Source: Haliclona indistincta (lineage: Eukaryota > Porifera > Demospongiae > Haplosclerida > Chalinidae). Taken from it: DNA of 64,000 bases. The notes beneath the pieces were generated by a model. It had not been told where the DNA came from and searched no databases. It saw only the letters and a list, made by a program, of their open reading frames with translations. Made by a program: the position numbers and the translations under genes. The stretch is taken from NCBI GenBank assembly GCA_964017065.1, contig OZ024789.1, forward strand, positions 10,563,439-10,627,438. The letters run 5' to 3'. Shown here one piece after another: positions 1-12,742 of the stretch. Each line of letters starts with the position of its first letter. Position 1 is the first letter of the stretch.

Positions 1-918
1 TCGTAACTGCTTCTTTGTCTACTGTAGAAACGAAGAAAGTGGGTAGCCGAAAACATCGATGTTCGGCAAAAGTAATCTATTACCCGGCACCAGTCCAAGT
101 GACTGATAAACGAATAGGGCGGGATTGCAAGTCAGTACTGCAAACACCTTCATCCATCAGCATTACAACGAGGTACAATTGAAAAGCTCTCGTGTTGCCG
201 TCCGGGTAACAAAGAGTAAACCGAGCATTCCAGAAGTTAAATTTGATTCTGAGCCTCTTTGTCTGCACTCGCAAAGTAGTTTAGCGCTGATCAATGACTT
301 CATTAGTGAAGGATAGTAATTTTATAGTGGAGTCCTCAAATCAGCAAGCACTGTCCATATCCATCACGAGTGCAGTCATTGATCGGCGCTAAACTACTTT
401 GCGAGTGCAGACAAAGAGGCTCAGAATCAAATTTAACTTCTGGAATGCTCGGTTTACTCTTTGTTTTACAAGCACTGGGTTGCTCCTTGGGAGCCACGCC
501 CACCATTTTGGCTGTTTGCAGCTTGCGCGATCAAGAGACGAATGCAGGGTTACTGAATTTTGGTGATTGTGATAGACAGGAGATGGCTCTACTCAGCCAA
601 CTTGTTTCTGTATCGCAATCGTGTTTTCTTTGAGCATAAATTACACTGAAACAATATCATGTGTTGCCGAACATAGATTGCTCGACCCCGGGGTCTTTGG
701 AAAAGAAAATTACCCGGACGGCAACACGAGAGCTTTTCAATTGTACCTCGTTGTAATGCTGATGGATGAAGGTGTTTGCAGTACTGACTTGCAATCCCGC
801 CCTATTCGTTTATCAGTCACTAGGACTGGTGCCGGATAATAGATTACTTTTGCCGAACATCGATGTTTTCGGCTACCCACTTTCTTCGTTTCTACAGTAG
901 ACAAAGAAGCAGTTACGA
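1..918. repeat. Large interrupted inverted repeat (foldback element)
   Basis: Bases 1-301 reappear as reverse complement in two blocks, about 375-470 and 706-918. The right arm is split by a foreign piece of about 235 bp (roughly 471-705); removing it rejoins the right arm so that it matches the left arm around 200-215. The left arm is cut by the window start, because the right arm still pairs with base 1 at its end. The short open frames in this stretch are mirror images of each other on the two strands and are not taken as genes. Confidence 0.85.
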
Positions 919-1554
919 GCTGCAAATTTGCAATGCAGGCAGAGGAAGTGTGTGTCAATACGTCGGTCAATTTTGATCTGTGTAGCACAATTGCAAGTGT
1001 ACGAGCGAGTGGCCGATAATAGATGGTGGCCGAATATCAGTGGTTTACTCTATCGCGTACGAGCATTGCTCAGCGAAATCCATACACAGGCTCCTCCACA
1101 GATAGTAGATGAGCTTGCACGAGCAGTTTTAGCTTCGTACGTTTCACACAACTAAAGAAAAATTGTAAAAACTCGATCGTGTTTAGTCTTCACATGGCGA
1201 GCTCGTCGTTCCGTGATGGCGAACACTACGTGGCTGAAACCTGCTATTATCGATGCCTATCTATAGACAAACAAAGCGCACACTGCAACTCCGTCTGCAC
1301 AGATAGACTTGGCTAAAAAAGAAATAGCCATTTGTAAAGTCATGAACTCGGTATTCCGCCACCTTAACTTATCAAAAAACTTCATCAAAATCTGCTTTTA
1401 CTGTTATTGACATGCATGAATTAGTTTGGTGCTGTGTGCCACAATTTTATTCGTCCCCCGAATTAAATCAAGATCATTATTTTTGAAAGTTTGAGTTTTT
1501 GGTTCAATTTGTCATTTTGGTGCATAGTGGAATGATAGATGTTATAACCTCTAG
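919..1554. other. No clear gene; possible upstream region of kelch gene
   Basis: A frame at 928-1155 (75 codons) has no recognisable motif and partly resembles the inverted repeat just before it. An ATG near 1195 opens about 39 codons and stops. Neither can be tied by phase to the first supported kelch exon at 1555. Upstream kelch exons, if any, may lie here or before the window. Confidence 0.4.
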
Positions 1555-4500
1555 ATGGGTGGAGCTCGCCAGTAGTCACAGGACAAGCTCCTCCTCCATG
1601 TTATCAGTTCACACTAACAACAGTGGAACGGAAGAGGGCTGCTATGTTTGGTGGTTCCACTCCATCAAGCCACTACTCTGATGATTTGTATATTTTAGAT
1701 CTGAAGAGACATTCTGTGGTGAGTATGTATACTGTAGACACTGTATGAATAGTATATAGCACTGATTTGTGGTTCCACTCTCGTCACCACATGGGGTCAC
1801 TATCATCATCATTGTAACTTTATGATAGTTATGATTTATTATTCATACCACTTCCTGTAATGGATCTATTATTCTCAGAACTGGACCAAGATCCAGAAAG
1901 CAGTTAGTCAGTCTATCCAATGGCCTCCGGGGAGATATTCCCATGCTGCATCACACATTGCTGGTCCTATGTTTGTGATGAGTGGAGGATATGGTGTGTC
2001 TACACTGAGTGATATGTGGTTGTATGACACTACTAATCAATGGATCGAGGTATTTCACAATGTACAAATTATCATTGCCGATCGGCAATGATATGTAGGG
2101 ATGACCTCGAACTAAGATGGCGGCTACTCATGTGTGAAAATGAGTTTTTGCAATTTTCTCTGCTGTTATACATTTCTACTGCATTTTAACTATCTCTGAG
2201 GGAATCTCAAGTGCAAGCGCTTGTAGGAAGTTCATGAAAGTCGCCTGGACTGCTTGCTCGACGACGAAAATCAAGATGGCGACTCTCAGAGAGCCGTTGC
2301 TAGATCTTCGCCATTTTAGCGTTTCTCGAGAGTCCAGACACCTAGGATTGATCAGACAATTGTTCTGAGCATGAAAGTACCCTTGGTGAAGCTGGCAGAC
2401 GTTTCTAAAGTGGTAAACTGAAATCGCCGCCCACGCGAATTGTTCTTCTTTCTTCTTTCGGTAAGCCTAGCGCTGTCCTGAGTTAACGAATGACTACCAA
2501 ACCTGCACAATTGTACGTGTATATATCTGGAATAGTGCACTTACTTCTTAGATAGGCATTAAACACTACCAGAAGCGAGTAATCCTCGAAAAACATGGGT
2601 TTTGGGCCGTTTTGGACTGAAGACGCCATTAAATAATTAACCCTCTTGTCGCTCGTATCATTAACTCCGCCCACATCAGTTTTGCAGCCATCTCGATCGA
2701 TACTGCGTTTTGTCTCTGCTCTGGACGCTTCAGCGCGCAAGCCAGAGGTAAGAAATTTGTCTAGAGCAGTACTATACCCTAAGTAACGCTGATCTGTTCG
2801 TTAAAGCTTCAGATGGCGGGTTAAAACTGACATACCCAGACGTGAACGGTTCAGTTACCGGCAGCAACTGCGATTCTACGCACAGTAAGGTTCCTACACC
2901 ACGCAGCGTAAGTTGTAAAGGACTAGAAGCCTCTGTGAGTGTGATATTGACATCAACAAGGTTCTACTAGGCGTGCTTCTACTATTAGGCTTGCAGCATC
3001 ATGAGTTGTCAGTATTAGTCTCTTCCTTCGTCCGTTACTGTACTCATGTTGTCAAATCATACCTGGACTTGATATTTTGCTATCTGCGTCCTTAACCTCT
3101 TTACTATTTTAAACCTTTCAATGAATGATTGGTAATATTAAACATTATTTTAAACTACACTCCTTACTCTCCAGACCCTGTGCACGTTCACATCTGCTAG
3201 ACTAGTAACTGCTGCTCACAGAGTTGTCAAAATGAAATAACATCTATCATAGAATACAACTAATAAGTTCAAACTGATAGTGATCAAAAAAGTAACAGGA
3301 ACAAGTAAAGTAAAAAAGCTTTAATAAAAAAACTGAAAAGTGTAGGGATGACTCTTAAAAAAGGAAAGGAACAAGATGGGATGATGCTTGCAAAAGTAAA
3401 GAAACAAGATGGGATGATGCTAAGCTTGCAAATGTAAAAGTCCCAAGTATCCCTACATCAGCGGCTTGAAGGAGGACGCAGTCCGATGGAGTAATTGACG
3501 GTTGTAAATAACTAGAGGTATATGTGTTTAGGAGGACGCAGTCCGATGAAGTAGTTGACAGTTGTAAATAACTAGAGGTATCTGTGTTTGGAGGACGCAG
3601 TCCGATGAAGTAATTGACGGTTGTAAATAACTAGAGGTATCTGTGTTTAGGAGGACGCAGTCCGATGAAGTAGTTGACAGTTGTAAATAAGCTGCAGGTA
3701 GCTGAGTTTGGAGGACGCAGTCCGATGAAGTAATCGACGATTGTAAAGGTATAGGAAGAGGATTCCGTATTTGTCAGTTGCGTCGCAGCAAGCCGCTGAT
3801 GTAGGGATACTTGGGACTTTTACATTTGCAAGCTTAGCATCATCCCATCTTGTTTCTTTACTTTTGCAAGCATCATCCCATCTTGTTCCTTTCCTTTTTT
3901 AAGAGTCATCCCTACACTTTTCAGTTTTTTTATTAAAGCTTTTTTACTTTACTTTTAATTACAGTCATGTATAGTTTGTAAACTTGAAAAAGTAAATTTT
4001 TGTTGGAATCTTTAAAACTCTACTTTAATGTGCTTGTATAGTTTCTCACTCAAAATGACAGGACGAGCTGAGCTATAGTATAGAATATAATTATATATAT
4101 GATTCTATAATTACAGTTCATAGTGTGTGTTGTTTTATTATGTTTTATAGCTACCAACACTACCTGATTCAGTGACACAACGATGGTATCACTCAGTGTC
4201 AGTGTTTCATCTAGGAGCCCACTGTGTCTGGATACTAGTGTTTGGAGGATACCTGTTCAAGGCTGCCACTAGTATTATAGAGCTAAGTGAGCACAGTGTG
4301 TGTCCATGCAGTAATCAGCAGTAGCTACAGCAGCTGATGCACACACTAACAGTGGTGGACTGCACATAACAGCTCATCTCCTCCATACAGTCCAGGACAC
4401 TTGTGGGCAGTGGAGTGTGGAAAGAGTGATGGAGAGAGAGACACTGAGCAACAACACAGAGTACCAGAAGAGACTGAGAGAGGCCAAGATAAAGGGAGCA

Positions 4501-5225
4501 TTTCAGGAGAGTGGAAAGAAACAAGACAAGCATGGTTAGTAACAACCACACACAAGTACAAGATTGCTATGAATCAACTAGGCTCGATGGTGCAGCTAGC
4601 GTAACTAGCCGCTCCATCAAGCCAATTATGTGCACTATGGCAGGCCACACAGACCTGACAATTGTGCTTTTAGTGTGCAGCCCCACCCCAAATCCCGCCC
4701 AAAGACACGCCCAATGAAGACGTCATTTGTGATGTGACGGCGTGTTATGAGATATGAATCACGTGAGCCGTCGTGACTCATGAGATGAGGTCACTAGTAG
4801 GATGACGTATAGTTGAAGGCGTGGCTAGGGGCGGAACAAAGGGGTGTGCCCACACCATCACACCAAGGGACAATTGTCCCCTTGTGGAGTGAATAACAAA
4901 AATAAATGACGAGAGGAACGAGCAACAATATACTTGTAAGAACAATATGCAGCTTCACCTCGACACATTGGAGTAAGGTGACAGCTGCAGATTGAGGCGC
5001 GTGCTCGTAATGGAGAGTGCGCATGATGATGATGACCTATTATTATTATGATCTATTATCTATTCATCATCTACTTTATATATCTTCCTTTCTAATAGAT
5101 CAGCACAATGAGACAGAACCAGCTGAAGAGAAATCACTTGAACTCACCTCAGAAGATAGTGAGACATTCACTGAGGGACACTCATTTACTAGCTTTCCAT
5201 GCTCTTCTGTATCTCTCTCTCTCCC

Positions 5226-5318
<93 letters not shown>

Positions 5319-7565
5319 CATTCATGCTTTTGAAGACAGTCTTCGACTTAGCAAGAAGAGGGAGCAGGAGCTATTGGACAAACTCAATGCTGCTCAGTGT
5401 GATTCACAGGAGAAGGATCAGAAGTGCTCTAAACTAGAGGATGATATGTATGACATGCAGAAGAAGATGGCTGCTAGCAGAGACGACTATGAACAGCAAC
5501 AAGAGCTGCTTGAAAAACTGCAACAAAAGAGTAAGTAGACTGTGATTGGAGGAGTCAGCATGTGGAATGTGTTCTCATTGTAGCTGCACAGACCAAGCTA
5601 GCAAGTGATGTGACCACACAGGTGGACCTCACTGCAGATGGTGAGTATCTTTATACTGCAGCTCTGCATCTCACTGTATGCACACTGTGATAGTCATCAA
5701 TGAGTATGAGACCAAGCTGACAGCTAGTGAGGAGGAACAGCAAGAGCTTCTAAGATTATTGGAGCAAACCAAGAGAATGGCCTATGCTAGAGATCAACAG
5801 ATCTCAATGTTTGAAAGTGATGGTCAACTGATGCTAGAGAAATGTGAGTATTATAGAGCGATTAACACTTGTTACTGTATTCCACAGTTGATCAACTGAA
5901 AATCAGCTACAAACAACTGCTTCACAAACAGGAACTCTCACTCAGTGCTGGAAATCAAGACAATGGTGAGTGATGCTACCCATGTCACAGCTGCTTCTAG
6001 TAGCTCACTATACTGTATAGCTATCAAACCAAGGTGTGTGATCGAAGCTGGAGTGCAAGCCGATTATTTAGCAGTTGCTCCAGGTAAGCTACTAATGCAT
6101 CTCCTTCAGTTTGTGACTGTGCATGTGGTGCAGACTTCCTGCGTGGTGTTGAAGTGTACAGGGAGACTGTACTGGAGGTTGTGGGAGACAAGCCTCAGAA
6201 AGTAGAGTGGCCTGGCTATGGGTTCTTTATTGAGATCCCTGATGGTGCTGTTCCTCCTGGAGTGACTGTCAGTGTGGGTGTGAAGGTGATTCTAGCCGGC
6301 CAGTTTAAGTTCCCTGAGAACAGGCAGTTGATCAGTGCCATCTACTGGGTCTCATCCAGCATAGAGTTCATAAAAGAGGTGTCTGTCAACATACAGCATT
6401 GTGCTGTTGTACGCAGTGAGGATCAATGCTCTCAGTTCAAGTTCATCATCGCCAAGTGCTCACAGATTCAGCTGCCGTACAAATTCTGTGAACGAGAGGG
6501 ATTGTTCAGTTCACACACTCAGTATGGAGCCATCAAGCTGAAGCAGTTCTCATTACTAGGAGAAACAGCACCAGAGGATACAGACACACTCTGTACAGCC
6601 TTCATGTTCTACAAGCAACAGATGCCCACTGTTGATTTCCACTTTGTAATTGTGAGGGATCTAGAGCCTAATTTACAGGTTTGTATACAGTGCATGCTAT
6701 TGAATTTGTACCTTTATATGTAATTTAACAGGAAGTGGAACAGAAGTATGAGAAGTGGACTGCAGATGCCACAACACTAGAAATTTTCATTGAAGGTGAC
6801 CCCAATCCGATTATTGAGCTTGATCAGCAAGAACAGGAAGTTGGTTCATGGAAAATTCTCCCTCTATCATCTCCATCTAAGGTACAGTGCTTACTACTAT
6901 TACAAACATTTCCTTTGTGCATGTGTGCATGTGTAGATCTCTAAAGCTGCTATCAAGAACTACCATATTGGTAGAAGAATCCCTCACTGTGGATTTGAGT
7001 TAGAGCTGTTATCAGAGCAAGTTCAACGACTGCGTCACAAAGTGGTCATTAAAGGGATTGCCTCTTTAAAAGACTTCCACATCCGCTATCCTCAGCCTGA
7101 AGGTAACAACAACCCTTGACTACATGTAGTTATCACATTGTGCTCACCCTATAGTGCCCCAAACACCAGCAGCAATGCCCCAGACACCAGCAGCAGTGCC
7201 TCAGTCTCAAGGTAACTGTTGGCAGCTAGCTGTTATAAAACATTTCAAATTTTTAATCTCATGCAGGCAAATTAAAATTCTATTCTCAGGCTCCCACAAT
7301 CCCTAAACTGATGAGCTTAGTTGCTAAGAAGATACCGACCAAGTGGTACAATATAGGAATGCAACTAGAGATTGAAATACCAACTCTGGAAGCATTTGAG
7401 CAACAGACCAGTGATCAAAAGCGTCTCTATAGCAAGGTGTTTGACCAATGGAAACGAGAGCAGAAGGTTCCGTTCACCTGGGAGACTATCATCATCACTT
7501 TAGAGGAAGCCGATGAGAACAGTACAGCTGCTGGGATCAGGGAATGGTTGAACACTAGGTCATGA
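1555..7565 (+). CDS. Kelch - coiled coil - ZU5 - death domain protein (5' incomplete)
   Basis: Fifteen exons can be joined in one frame: 1555-1718, 1879-2049, 4151-4286, 4391-4534, 5099-5158, 5318-5530, 5584-5640, 5694-5843, 5888-5965, 6021-6083, 6134-6678, 6732-6881, 6937-7102, 7155-7211, 7267-7565 (816 residues). The first three carry kelch repeats (RKRAAMFGGS and FVMSGGYG with following DLYILD and DMWLYD strands). Exons 4-9 are charged, heptad-like coiled coil (for example QELLEKLQQK). Exon 11 is a ZU5-like domain (GFFIEIPDGAVPPG). The last exon is a death domain of about 85 residues ending at TGA 7563. In known families, ZU5 plus death domains occur in UNC5, PIDD and ankyrin, and kelch repeats form a beta-propeller for protein binding. 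A cytoplasmic signalling adaptor is therefore likely; no membrane segment is visible. The N-terminus is missing because exon 1555 starts in phase. The 2.1 kb intron 2050-4150 is swollen by repeats. Confidence 0.85.
2070..2190. repeat. Dispersed repeat with perfect palindromic end (copy 1)
   Basis: A 24-base perfect palindrome (half-site TATCATTGCCGA) at 2070-2093 is followed by about 95 bases that recur in reverse orientation at about 57165-57300. The shared part includes ATGTAGGGATGACCTCGA and AAGATGGCGGC. Both copies sit in introns of unrelated genes, so this is a mobile or dispersed element. Confidence 0.8.
3303..3954. mobile_element. Foldback element with ~165-bp inverted repeats and a 60-bp minisatellite core
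   Basis: Left arm 3303-3469 and right arm 3789-3954 are near-perfect reverse complements. Between them are five tandem units of about 60 bases starting at 3471, 3531, 3590, 3650 and 3710, each opening GGAGGACGCAGTCCGATG. No transposase frame is present, so it is non-autonomous. It lies inside the kelch gene intron. Truncated relatives lie at about 14657-14955 and 20107-20290. Confidence 0.9.
5209..5317 (+). repeat. (CT)n tract directly before a splice acceptor
   Basis: About 100 bases of CT/CCCT repeat run up to the CAG acceptor of the exon at 5318 in the kelch gene. The tract doubles as an unusually long polypyrimidine tract. Confidence 0.85.
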
Positions 7566-8332
7566 AGTAGCTATCATTATAGTTTATCAGTCATTGTAGC
7601 ATTCACCAGTTACTGTGCTAGCTATTCACTTTCCTTGTGTGTCAATTATGCAGTGTCTAAACTCAGTGTAAGTATTGTTACTCTTAGTTTATAGTAGTAA
7701 ATGCATTCATTAGTTTTAGTTCATAGGAGTTGCAGTCATGAAATTTTGTGATTATTTGGTGTATTTGATTTATATAATTTGTGCGCTTATGAAACTCAAA
7801 CTCGTACACACAAGAGGACGTATATATTGGTACACTACATCTGATTTTTCCAAACAGAAAAATTCACTAAAAATTAATAATTATGAATGTAACTGTGTGA
7901 GAATAGTGGCTGTGTCAGATTAGTGAGAATTAACTGTTCTGTGAAAGTCTGCGTCTATGTAGTAACTTCCACCAATGAACATCACAGTCCCTTTGAAATC
8001 ATTCAGCAAAGTGTTTTCTTCCTCATCATAAAGAAATTCTTAACTTTAGTATTGAGAATCTAAATTATTTATAATTTTTGACATAACTTTCACTCTCTGT
8101 TGCTTCCGTGGGTTTTGATACTGAAATGGTGATTATTGTCACTTGCTAGATTGTTGTTTAAATGTGCGAATATCATAATGTCCAGTCTTTTTGTCACTTT
8201 AGCAAGTGAGAAACTCAGACCACTTGGCTGCATTTGCACCTATGATAACTGTGAAGAGGTCTCTGTTCACTTGCACCGTCATAGTGAAACTTGTCAAGAA
8301 AGACCATCAATTGAACAACTATAGCGAATGAG
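7566..8332. other. Intergenic, nothing recognised
   Basis: This stretch separates the kelch gene stop from the CUB gene promoter. The frames at 7738-7923 and 8136-8324 show no domain, splice link or relatedness to the neighbours and are not called. Confidence 0.5.
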
Positions 8333-8340
8333 TATAAAAA
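8333..8340 (+). promoter_or_regulatory. TATA box of the 8.4-kb CUB gene
   Basis: TATAAAAA lies 65 bases upstream of the ATG at 8398, a fitting distance for a short 5' untranslated region. Confidence 0.6.
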
Positions 8341-8397
8341 GAACAGCTGCTTATCACAGCTTGTGGCTAAATTTTCTGTTGAGTCCCAACTTGCAAA

Positions 8398-9464
8398 ATG
8401 TCAAAACTCTTTGCAGTTGTGCTTCTGTTTGGGTGTATGGGGATGAATGCTTTTGGATATCCAATGGCTGAGGAGGAATACTTTGATGAAGAAGATATAG
8501 CTTTGTCTGCTTCAACAAGCCTGGAAGTTTTCAGTCGGCTGGATTTTGTTCCTTGTGAAAATGCCCGTATACCAGGAAAAAAGTAACTATAAATTAATTT
8601 TATAGACTGCATGCTTGACTTTATTATACAATTGTTTCCGTAAAATGCAGCCAAAGAAGAATATTGTTTACAAGACTGCAGTCGGTTAATAATGCTCTTC
8701 GTTGCATTGCATATCGATCCTTTCTTGGTAATATACCTGGGGGTGCTATCATCAGGCACATTATCTCACCTCGTCGACGCGGTGTCATGAACTACAGCAA
8801 CAACAGACTAGTCTATTATAACTTAGAGTGTGAACCTGACCACACACTGAGATTAATCATTGACGATTTTGACTTGGAGGGAAAAAAGACTGTCAGTTTA
8901 TTCGGGCATGAGACAAAACTATGCGTTGACTATTTAAATATTACTGAACCCTCTTATCCAAGTCAGATATACTGTGGTAGTTACAGTGGAGGAGCTACTG
9001 CCCCAACTATCATTTTGCACAATAGACAAGCACTCATCACCTTTCGAACCAGCATGCAAAACGTACGAAGAGGTTTTAACATCACGAGCATCTGTGAGGA
9101 CAATACACAGATTCAAGAACAAGGGAATAATGAAATATGCTCAGAAGAACAGGTGAGACGGACCTTTTTAAAACATGGTTATAAGTGTACGCTTTTGATA
9201 GAATTTGTCAATCAGAGAAAGAGCACTTCAACTACTTCGACTACACAAAGAACATGCCATTACACCTCATCTTGTTTCAGGTAGAGCTAACCACTAATAC
9301 TGAAGTCAGCTTGATGTTTCTCTTTCATCATAGCTGATCAATACCAAGAAATGACAAAGCTGGCAGTGATCTGCAAGAATTCTTGCAACCAGCTTGCTCA
9401 GACTGTGGGCAAGGCAGTACTGAACGAAATACCAGACGAGTATTCCAAAGACAGCGTCAAATAG
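8398..9464 (+). CDS. Secreted single-CUB protein, divergent founder-like copy
   Basis: Exons 8398-8582, 8651-9152, 9202-9280 and 9334-9464 give 298 residues. The protein has a signal peptide (KLFAVVLLFGCMGMNAFG), an acidic stretch (EEEYFDEEDIA), a CUB domain in exon 2 (NNRLVYYNLEC, CVDYLNITEPS, IYCGSY, ALITFRTS) and a helical tail (exons 3-4) matching the later array genes. The exon 1/2 junction has the same phase (AA|C) as the array copies, so it is a true relative. It lacks the extra fifth exon of the beta type and ends at TAG 9462. CUB domains are extracellular beta-sandwich binding modules; the ligand is unknown. Sequence similarity to the array is clear but lower than among array members. 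Confidence 0.85.
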
Positions 9465-10404
9465 AAAAAACTCAAAAAGCATAAAATTAGTATTAAACAT
9501 GCTAGGTAGTAATGAAAATGATATGTATAGGACAACTTGTTGTATGTTAGTTTTAGAGCACATTGCTGTTTCCCTCATTATCAGTGGTTTACATAGTGAT
9601 GTCTGTGTGTGTGTGTATTATTGCATTAGAGTGCATGGTCTAATTTGTTTATGGTAGTTAGGTAGCAGCTGTAGACTAAGCAGTATAAGTGCAGCTTACA
9701 AGCTTAAGCTGACCTGTACGTACTGCAGCTTACAGTGCTGACATGTACTATTACAGCTAGCTATGAGAAGCAGGGTATATACCACCTTAGTCAAACTCAC
9801 ACAGTACATGCAAGACTTATAATTTGCACAGATACTACAAAAGCACAAATAAGTGACTAAATCAACGCAAACACATTTTTTCGTTATAATTTGCACAGAT
9901 ACTACAAATTTGCACAAATAATTAAGTGACTAAATCAATGCAAACACATTTTTTCGTTATAATTTGCACAGATACTACAAATTTGCACAAATAAGTGACT
10001 AAATCAACGCAAACACATTTTTTCGTTCTACAATAATATTATGTACAAATGTAGACAAAGCCCTCAGGCACAGACAACCGCAAAGAGCCAGTATGTAATT
10101 ATGACATCATACTAAAAATAGGCTAACGAAGTCTGCGATGGTGCCAGCTCAAAACTGCCACGTCTTAAAGTCAAAGACTGTATAAAATGAATAGCATGAT
10201 ATTGCACAATACCATCCAGCTATTATTTTAGTGTTTACAAACCTCATTGACGACTAGCCTCGTCCCCAGGCCCTAGCCCTACTGGAAACGTTGGAGAGAG
10301 CGCAATTTAAGAGGCGTAACGAGGGGAGTGGCGAAGATTGGAAGAAAAATCATCCCGCATATCTTGGAAGAGGCTGGGGACCAGACTATAAACTGACGAC
10401 AAAA
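9465..10404. other. Intergenic with a minisatellite; P450 A upstream region
   Basis: Apart from the 9818-10026 repeat, nothing coding is supported. A TATAAAAT at 10181-10188 could be the P450 A promoter, but it is 217 bases from the ATG, which would imply a long leader. An in-frame upstream ATG at 10291 exists but has no counterpart in P450 B, so it was not chosen. Confidence 0.5.
9818..10026. repeat. Minisatellite, three units of ~68-72 bp
   Basis: Three tandem copies contain ATAATTTGCACAGATACT and end ACACATTTTTTCGTT. The units differ by small indels. Confidence 0.85.
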
Positions 10405-12742
10405 ATGGATATCTTAGCTATTCTTGGCGCTGTAATAGCAGCGATATTGACAGCGGCTCTGTTTGCACTGGTAGCGTTCAGCGTCTACCTGGTGATAGTG
10501 CACCGTCGCTATGCTCACATACCACAGCCAAAGGGAGCCTCGTGAGTGTCTTACGCAATAATTCCATAGAGCAATGGGTGGGGCTGGTAACTTTCCTTTG
10601 CAGGTTTTTTATGGGTCACTTGCCAGTTATGAGGAAACTTGCTCCAAACGAGTTCCTCTTAGACACAATAAACAGATGGTATGACTGATATCAGAACTTT
10701 TACCACCACACGATGTGTAATATTGACACAATCATGTGTTCAGGTACAAAGAGTGTGGACCGGTGTTCAAATTCTGGGGCATTCATAAACCATTTGTTTT
10801 GGCTCTGGATCCAGAATGCATAAAAGTAAGCCGTGTTTCAATCACAAAGCTGCACACTTGGTGAGCAAATTGATTCTTGGTTGCTTGTACACATAGGTGA
10901 TCACCACACGGCAGGTGTCAAAACCAAAAATGGAACAGTTCAATTACATATTTGGTCAAAGGTATTTTTTTGATGTCTGAAAAATCATACTTTATGCACA
11001 ATACTGGATAGATTTGTGAAAAATAGTGTAGCGACCATAGCTCATTACGAAGATTGGAAGGAACGCAGGCGAGCTTTTGATCCCGCTTTTACAAGAAGGT
11101 TTGATCTTGATTTTACAATTATTTTGAGACAGTTGCAACCTCGCACAGCTATCTTCGAGGATTGGTCCCGGTCTTCAATAGCATTGCAAAAGCTCATTTG
11201 GTTGAGTCAATGAGAGCCAAAGCAGATGGAAAAACTAGCTTAGCTATGAAAACCGAGTTCTCTAAAGCAACACTCCAAGTGACTAGTCAGGTGTGTTCTG
11301 CATTCACCTCTTGCGCTGTTCCGCACTATTGCACTATATACAATACACAAAGATTGCCTTTGGTGCTGACTTTGAGAGGGAGCCATTCGTGAAAGAAACT
11401 ATCGGAGATGAGGGCTTGATCAATTTGTTAAATATTGCCTTTGATGGATTCAATGAACTAAATAAGAATCCATTACTGCAGGTTTGTCATCAAATCAAAA
11501 CTATGTATAATCGTATTTTTGTCGCTAACTCTAACAGTATGTACCATTTGCTGGTCGCAAGTATGTTAATGCAATTCGCAAGATCAGAGCTATAGGCAGA
11601 CACTGTATTGAACTGAGAATGAAGGCTCTGGACAACAAAGAAGAACTGCCATTCGACATCATGTCACAGATACTCAGCATAGTCCGTAAGCAGTAAATTT
11701 AAGATGCATAGTATACAATTTCTATATACCATTCTTATCGATGCAGATACTGAAAAGAATGTGGACATGGAGGATTTAGTGGATGAGTTTCTTATGTTCT
11801 ACCTAGCTGGTATGTGTCATGTAAAACACAATAATACACTGGTAAGTATACATCACGATCTAATACTTCGTTCCACGTAAAGGACAAGAGCCAACTGCAA
11901 CTCTACTTGTGTTTGCAACTGGCGCTCTCATTCAGCATCCTGAAATTTATCAGAGGTACATGAAATGGTATTCACTAGTGTAATGAATTTGTGGATGTTT
12001 ACAGAGTGATGGAGGAGATAGAGGAGGTTGTTGGTGACAAAGCCACAGTAGAGGCTGATGACCTGGACAAGTTAACTTACATGACCCAGGTTAACAAGTT
12101 GCTGTCATCTCTTTACTGTTAAGTTTATAAATAATTTTTAGGTATTTGAGGAGACTTTGCGACTGTACTCAGTTGGCGATATGCACAGGTCTGCTCCCAA
12201 GGGAGGCATTGATCTTCTTGGTTATCACATTCCTGAGGGAACCTGGATAATGGTAGGAGAAGATAACTATTCTTTGTCAGTCATAAATTAATGGTGTCTT
12301 GTCAATAGAGTATGGCTTATCCCGTCATGCGAAATCCAGAATATTTTGACAATCCACTAAAGTTTGACCCAAGTCGATTTGATCCTGGACAGAAAAAGTA
12401 ACCAATCTACAAACACACGTCACATGTGTAGAATATAGCTACAATTTTAACCACTTCTATCCTTAGACCTAGTCCGTATGTGTACTATCCATTTGGTGTT
12501 GGACATCGTTCTTGTATTGGACGAGTATTAACAATGGTAAGTGAAGAATGCTTGTTTGACGGGTTATAATCCTTTTATTGTCTTCCTCTGTTTAGATGCA
12601 AGCAAAGGTATTGCTGGTTCATCTGCTGAGAGAGTACAATCTCTCTCTACCGGATGACTACTGCTTGAAAGCAGCAGGAAATACAGTCTTGCTTGTACCA
12701 GTAGATGGTCTGCCTTGCACTATGACACCACGCAAGCAGTGA
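10405..12742 (+). CDS. Cytochrome P450 A, CYP46-like
   Basis: Fifteen exons (10405-10541, 10604-10678, 10744-10825, 10897-10961, 11012-11098, 11149-11290, 11353-11481, 11538-11685, 11747-11809, 11883-11955, 12005-12089, 12142-12252, 12309-12397, 12467-12536, 12596-12742) encode 500 residues, a normal microsomal P450 length. Visible parts are an N-terminal membrane anchor, the I-helix motif AGQEPT, the ExxR motif EETLR, a PERF-like FDPSRF and the heme-binding FGVGHRSCIG with its cysteine ligand. It should be an ER-bound haem monooxygenase using electrons from P450 reductase. The I-helix and heme regions look most like CYP46 (cholesterol 24-hydroxylase), but the substrate cannot be read from sequence. 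All splice sites are GT-AG. P450 B downstream is a tandem duplicate. Confidence 0.93.

Noticed and set aside
8136..8324. 62-codon frame before the first CUB gene
   Set aside because: It ends just before a TATA box, shows no signal peptide or domain and has no relatives in the window.
10291..10404. Upstream in-frame ATG extending P450 A by 38 codons
   Set aside because: No equivalent in P450 B, and the extra residues would precede the membrane anchor.
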